64,000 nucleotides of DNA from contig NC_089241.1 of the NCBI RefSeq assembly GCF_000512585.2, positions 6,776,001-6,840,000 on the forward strand, given 5' to 3'. The notes under the pieces are model-generated. The model searched no databases and was not told the origin of the DNA. It saw only the letters and a program-made list of their open reading frames with translations. This DNA is from Kwoniella bestiolae CBS 10118 (Eukaryota; Basidiomycota; Tremellomycetes; Tremellales; Cryptococcaceae). The position numbers and the translations under genes are program-made. Shown in pieces: positions 59,240 through 64,000 of this stretch (positions within the stretch are counted from its first letter, which is position 1; each line of letters opens with the position of its first letter).

Positions 59240-61707
59240 ATGCTGTACCTTCTCATCCCTTTGGCTCTATCACTACAGGTGGTTTCGGCTTTCCATGGTC
59301 CACACGATATGGCTGTAGACGCCGCACAGTGGTGGCTGTTTGATCATGCCCATGTGAGGCATGTCGTAAGATCCTGGTTTGGAGGAGACACGGGTTACGC
59401 TCCTGAAGAAGTTGATTGTCCGCAAGATCAGGAATGGATCTGGACCGCGGATGTGAGTGCTCAGAGTCTACTCGAACAAAGCGTCATTCTCAACTGATGC
59501 CTGAAATTGGCCATAGCATCTGTCGAAAGGAGAAGAGGAATTTCTGAAGAAGCGGGAGACGGTGGTCAAGGAGGCCGTCAAGGAGATGATGGACAAACAA
59601 CAGATGCCCACACCACCTCGAACGCCCGTTATAGGCTATGCGATCTCTGGGGGCGGATATAGAGCGATGGTGTACGTCCAATCTCCTCCCACTTCTCCGA
59701 GCTGCGTTCGGGTCTCACTGATATGACGCGGTTTCAACCTCCAGCACTGGTCTAGGAGGGTTAATGGGTCTGATGAAAGAGAGTGATGAGGCAGTGAACG
59801 CTGGGACAGGTGGCTGGGCGGACGCGATCACCTATATGGCGGGATTGAGCGGCGGATCATGGGGTACATCGAGCTGGATATCCAACGGTGGAATGTTACC
59901 TCTTGACATGATAGACAAGGTATGTAATTCCCTTTTCCCTATGCGTTGAATGACATTGACTGTTCATAATGAAATAATCCCTACAGGTCTGGAATCTCGA
60001 ATCCAACTTAATCTTGCCAGATGATGGGAAACTCTCATTCTACACTTCCTTGGCGGATCAGGTGAACGGTAAGAGGGAAACAGGTTTTCCAGCTCAACTA
60101 ACCGACTATTGGGGTTTGGCTTTGGGGGAACATCTTCTGCCTGAAAAATACAGAATGGATGATCACCCCAACTTGACAATATCTTCGTTACCTCAGGCAG
60201 TTGATAAGCTCGGCAAAGGAGAGCTACCGATGCCTATAATCATTGCTTCTCAGTGAGTGGCTGTTTAGACTCTTTGAATGAGCAATAAGCGGGCTGCTGA
60301 CTTGCAATGTTGGTCGGTACAGACGAGAAGAAGGTGAATATGTCATCGCCGAGAATGTCACCGTGTGGGAGTTTACGCCGTATTCCTTCGGTTCATGGGC
60401 TTTTGGGTCGAAGAAGAAAGTCCCTGGAGGTTTTACCCCTGTGAGAAATCTAGGCACCAAGCTGGACAACGCAAAGATCAAAGACAAGTGTTGGGAAGGG
60501 TTAGATAGATTATCGTGAGTGTTATCTCCCCGACCACACTATGTCGTACAATCCACCAAAAGGTTGCACTGCAGTCTGGTCTCGAAGTAAGCTGGCCCAA
60601 GCTGACCTTTTTGAATATGGCTATCACCAGATTTGTTATGGGCACATCTGCAACTTTGTTCAACGGTTTACTACTGGAGCTCAACAATACCAACTCCAGC
60701 AATCTAATCCTGACGACCCTGAAAGGGGTGCTCCATGAGATAGGTGAAGAGAATTTCGATGTGGTCAGAATACCCAATCCGTTCAAAGGCTGGGATGCCG
60801 AAGAGAATCCCGTAAGTGAATATTGGACCAGTTCTGTGGCGGAGCTCCCTTCACCGGTAGCATGAGTACGGCTGAGACCTTGTGTTATAGTTGAAAGATT
60901 TTCCGCTCCTTACCTTGGTCGACGCGGGGGAAACCCATCAGAACCTTCCCCTCGAGCCGCTGCTGGTCCCCGAACGTAATCTCGATGCCATCATCGCCTT
61001 CGATAGCTCCAAAAATACCGAGACAAGGTGGCCTGACGGAACTTCAATTCACACCACTTTCAATCGAGCGATCGTACTGGACGAAAGGGATGATACGAGA
61101 ATCAAAATGCCCCAGGTACCATCTCCAAATGGGTTTATCAATGGTCGTTTGAATACTAGACCCACTTTCTTTGGCTGCGAAGACACGACTACTCCGCTGA
61201 TTGTGCATATCCCTCAATACCCTTGGACATACTATTCCAACAAATCCACTGTAAGTGATGCACTGTCATGTCGTGGGTTGAAATGACTGAGTATGGCTGC
61301 AGTTCCAACTAGATTACGATCGCGAAGAAGCGACCCAGACGATGTTAAACGGTATGCGATCTCTGACCCTGAACGGCACAGTCCCCACTTGGCCCAAATG
61401 CCTCGCTTGCGCTTTGACCGACCGATCGTTCTCGTACACTTCTAAGAACAGGACGGAGGATTGCAAGAAATGCTTTGACAATTTCTGCTGGGATGGGAAG
61501 AACGACGATTCCACCCCTTCTGAGGAGTACAGTCCAGTGATGGGAGTGCCAGATTGGCTAGAGGAGAAAGGACTGGTCGATGATAAGTTTAAAGACGCTA
61601 AAGAGGGGACGAACAACTGGAAGGATGAGAAAGCTTCCGGTTTGAAGGATGGTGGGTTGAAGGACACAGCGAAGGATATCTTGAAGATAATAGGTCTGGA
61701 TTCTTGA
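59240..61707 (+). CDS. PLB: Secreted phospholipase B (lysophospholipase)
   Basis: Hydrolyses acyl chains of phospholipids and lysophospholipids. The start gives a signal peptide (MLYLLIPLALSLQVVSAF). The mature part begins about 60 residues before PRTPVIGYAISGGGYRAM, the Arg oxyanion-type motif. GLSGGSW carries the nucleophilic Ser near residue 160. LVDAGETHQNLPLEP holds the catalytic Asp (LVD-x-G-E in the family). Other landmarks are YWGLALGEHLLP, EFTPYSFGSW, TSATLFN with N-glycosylation sequons (NNTNSSN), PTFFGCEDTTTPL, and the Cys-rich CKKCFDNFCWDG. The C-terminus is hydrophilic (KDTAKDILKIIGLDS) with no hydrophobic GPI-attachment tail. About eight exons, near 640 aa. Family members are known as secreted or wall-linked enzymes; this one lacks the usual anchor. 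Confidence 0.9.
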
Positions 61708-61827
61708 GGAATGTGTCTTTACTCCAGAGTTTGATTGAGGGAAGGAGCTGGATCTGTACGACTAGAAGTATTGGGATATTGTAGTGGATCTGTATTCATG
61801 ATTCAGGATCGCTAATCTGAAGGGATG

Positions 61828-62106
61828 TCATTTTACACATAATTTGCGAATGACTCGCAGTAACTCATCATAACGAGCTGGATACTTGACGCGTCTGTTT
61901 CGGCAAGCATAGTTGAGAGAGCACTTTGAGCACTGCCTAAACCAATAAAGGCCGAGCCACGAAGCACATACCAAATATGGAATGTCGTTGCTGTCACCAA
62001 TTCGCCACTCAGGAAACTTTGTTAAAAGCCCTCTGACATAGGTTACATCATATGGCAGTCCTTTCACCTTGTATGTCCTGAAGCTATAAATCGCATCGAA
62101 GCTCAT
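61828..62106 (-). CDS. Small hypothetical ORF
   Basis: Low confidence. ATG 62106 starts MSFDAIYSFRTYKVKGLPYD and runs 92 codons to a TAA at 61828, ending with CSKCSLNYAC and VIRKLCVK. A 40-nt intron (GTATGT to GGTTTAG) inside it would give a different, hydrophobic end (SALSTMLAE). Both versions are unrecognised. It is not clear that this is a gene; it is divergent from another weak ORF on the plus strand. Confidence 0.25.
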   Translation of the reverse strand: MSFDAIYSFRTYKVKGLPYDVTYVRGLLTKFPEWRIGDSNDIPYLVCASWLGLYWFRQCSKCSLNYACRNRRVKYPARYDELLRVIRKLCVK

Positions 62107-62315
62107 GGTATAAGCCTTTGTCTGACTTCTGAAGACAAGAAGGCATTGTGCGAGTCGATCAAGTGTGCGACAGACAAACAAGTACTCTTTCAGCAATACA
62201 CAATGCTCTCTCAGGCTTTGTCAGGGTCGTCAGTCTCTCCTTTTCTTTATACTCCTCAATCGTTTGTCTACTCATCATCAGAGATTCAACATCCAACCTC
62301 TTTTCCATCGAGTAC

Positions 62316-62642
62316 ATGTCGTCACCGCCAATGACCACTCAAAGGACCACCGCCGCAATCGGTCGCCGACCAGAGGGTTCCGTCTTCTTTCATGCAACGG
62401 AACTTTTGACTCTTGCGCCGGACTGTGTGATCCACTGGAACATAAGTACCGATCGAAATTATATTGACATTACCGTCCCCACCAAAGTGGTCAAACGGGA
62501 CAACGTGTGCGCAGAAAAAACATATGGTGTCCCGGAACTATATTTACAGTCTTGGGCTTGTGTGCGGCTATTCACTCGGTCTGATGTGGACAGTTTCCAA
62601 AGCGAAAACCCAAGATACGTCGGTCAAGCCGATAGGGGGTGA
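62316..62642 (+). CDS. Small hypothetical ORF
   Basis: Low confidence. ATG 62316 starts MSSPPMTTQRTTAAIGRR and continues VFFHATELLTLAPDCVIHW to a TAG at 62640 (unspliced) or via a GTGTGC-TGGACAG intron (62560-62594, with CTGAT near its end) to a short Lys/Arg-rich end (PKRKPKIRRSSR). The sequence has no known domain. It could be a decayed fragment. Confidence 0.25.
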   Translation: MSSPPMTTQRTTAAIGRRPEGSVFFHATELLTLAPDCVIHWNISTDRNYIDITVPTKVVKRDNVCAEKTYGVPELYLQSWACVRLFTRSDVDSFQSENPRYVGQADRG

Positions 62643-63291
62643 CATCGAGTTCCACTATCACAGCGGTAATTTCAATGTCCTTTAGCCTTCGACCAATCGA
62701 TGTTCCGAAGATAAACCAAATCCTGACTGGACGTACACCCCTCGGGAGTACCGAAGTCAATTGAGCAAATATACTTGCTATAAAATACAACCTGGATCGT
62801 TCTCTCCCGATTCCAATCCTCATTCGACTGCCACGGGACACCCTCAGTCCGGGAAATTAGATATTTTATATAGATTCTCGTCTACACACGTGCATCCCGC
62901 AGGCGACGATTTCTAGCCAAGGTCGATCTCCACTATTCCGCGAGGTCACGGGACTATCTTCTCGAAGTGTTCATATACTATACATGCATTTAGCGAGTGA
63001 GATTCTTGAATAAGGATGATGGGCTTGGTATTAGCCATGCTTGCGTGGGAGTGCCGTATCTCAATCAGTCAGATATGTATATGAACTCCGTTCTGCTATA
63101 CCATTTGATTGCCTTGCCAGTGCAACAAAGGAGCGGTAGAGCAATCCCGAGGGTCTAAGTAGAATAGCATTCACTACTCCTCATACAATTGTACGCAAAT
63201 ACTTGTATATATTCGTACAATTCCACGGTCTGTCACACTATGAGTACAACACAATGGTTGTTTTAGAATCCACTTGGTCCAATAACAAGAC

Positions 63292-63695
63292 TCCACCCTT
63301 GACGGGTTTTTGCGTGTTTTTTGGCGTTTTCCCACCATAGAGAGGCATTTTTTCTGTTTCCTAATCAGCTTCATCATAATTCAACCAGAGCAGTTATAGG
63401 GCTGAAACTTTGCACACATCTTGGCACATAGATTGTCCCCCTGATTTGATGGCAATTTGCTGCATAGATAGGCTGCAGTTAGCCAAAATATACCGAAAAA
63501 AAACGTTTTTTGGTATATGCACCCAGCTGGTGGAATTTCAAGCAACATAACTCATGAACCCTGGGGACATTTACATCGCCCATATGTACACAAGATTTCA
63601 AGTGTCTAGCTGCTCTGTGGGCTGAGATATGAAGAGGTCAAAAATCGCTTCTATGGTGAAAAAACCGTTAAGGGCAAAAACCCGTCAAGGGTGGA
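63292..63695. repeat. Foldback inverted-repeat element (MITE-like), about 410 bp
   Basis: The 22-base sequence at 63292-63313 (TCCACCCTTGACGGGTTTTT...) recurs perfectly as its reverse complement at 63674-63695. The two copies face each other around a centre near 63500. The centre itself is a hairpin (TATACC-A8-CG-T6-GGTATA, 63489-63517). Between centre and ends, further imperfect pairs (CAGAGCAG near 63386 with CTGCTCTG near 63611; a shared TGTCCCC/GGGGACA) show that the arms match over most of their length with mismatches and indels. Long foldback structures of this size are usual for MITE-like or degenerate foldback transposons. The ORFs on both strands are mirror images of this repeat (KTRKNPSRVE and KTRQGWN), not genes. 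No transposase is seen. Confidence 0.75.
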
Positions 63696-64000
63696 ACCTT
63701 GTTATGAATCATTTTTCCGATGATTGTGACACATTTCCCAGCATTATTGCTCGCAAAACTCTCTTTTGTCTAAATCGCTGCCCAACCGATGTGCGGGGTG
63801 ATTCGCCAATTTCCGAAGATGGTTGAAGCAAGAGGACCCCTCAAAGGGCGAGTCAGGCGTGTTAGATATCACTTTCAGGCTTTATATTTCATCTCATGCT
63901 GCTCAGGACACGTCGTGCCTCAGCTGATGATGGCGACTTCACGAGGCTTCATGTTATTGATTGGATGAAGGATTTACTGCGGGTCAAGAAAGAACGGCTC
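63696..64000. other. Right end, no gene seen
   Basis: 305 bp beyond the foldback repeat. No ORF with support; may be promoter or 5' flank of a gene outside the window. Confidence 0.3.

Noticed and set aside
63174..63826. Small ORFs on both strands near the right end
   Set aside because: Their similar sequences (KTRKNPSRVE, KTRQGWN) arise because they are the two arms of the foldback repeat.
1..64000. tRNA genes, rRNA, CRISPR arrays, intact transposons
   Set aside because: I looked for tRNA T-loop patterns (GGTTCGAATCC), direct repeats and transposase motifs and found none that hold up.

Overview
The window is nuclear DNA of a basidiomycete fungus, most likely a tremellomycete yeast (Kwoniella/Cryptococcus type). 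The evidence is compact genes of 3-15 exons, introns mostly 45-90 nt with GTGAGT/GTAAGT donors and a CTGAC/CTAAC/CTGAT branch sequence just before the acceptor, several very small exons, and proteins typical of that group. I rebuilt gene models by hand from splice signals, reading-frame phase and protein family resemblance. I found no tRNA, rRNA, CRISPR array or intact transposon.

Layout, left: the 3' end of a Met/Gly-rich gene (1-186, +); a low-complexity protein (520-1693, +); splicing factor ESS2/DGCR14 (1999-4304, -); a class I glutamine amidotransferase-like protein (4972-6298, +); an MFS sugar transporter split into tiny exons (7172-10228 or to 10572, +); a CSC1/OSCA-type mechanosensitive cation channel (11550-15755, +); Tudor splicing factor SPF30 (16119-17148, +); a four-TM protein (17686-18658, -); a cupin (19467-20268, +); a Pro-rich membrane protein (20482-21673, -); an allantoate/vitamin-type MFS permease (22569-25587, -); a PrxQ/BCP peroxiredoxin (26724-27631, +); and the i-AAA protease YME1 (27819-31165, -).

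Layout, centre: a type I-like membrane protein (31639-33383, -); a conserved multi-pass membrane protein (33797-35116, +); an EVE-domain protein (35501-36995, -); the DBP6/DDX51 helicase (37342-40772, +); VPS51 of GARP (41109-42282, -); eIF4E (42903-44456, +); a RING protein with a split RING (44823-45731, -); an uncertain ORF pair (46683-47636, +); a single-TM protein (47778-49062, -); UBA3, the NEDD8 E1 (49699-51734, -); and RIO2 kinase (52065-54365, +).

Layout, right: this part is looser and more accessory. It has two related unrecognised Cys/His-motif genes on the minus strand (54645-56103 and 56635-58055), a secreted phospholipase B (59240-61707, +), weak ORFs, and a roughly 410-bp foldback inverted repeat (63292-63695).

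Most genes are unrelated housekeeping functions: splicing (ESS2, SPF30), ribosome biogenesis (DBP6, RIO2), translation (eIF4E), mitochondrial and Golgi quality control (YME1, VPS51) and neddylation (UBA3). The most unusual content is the set of micro-exons (4, 6, 8, 11, 12, 16 and 17 nt), a GC-AG intron, the paralogous Cys-motif pair with a shared intron position and a probable frameshift in one copy, and the foldback element at the right end.
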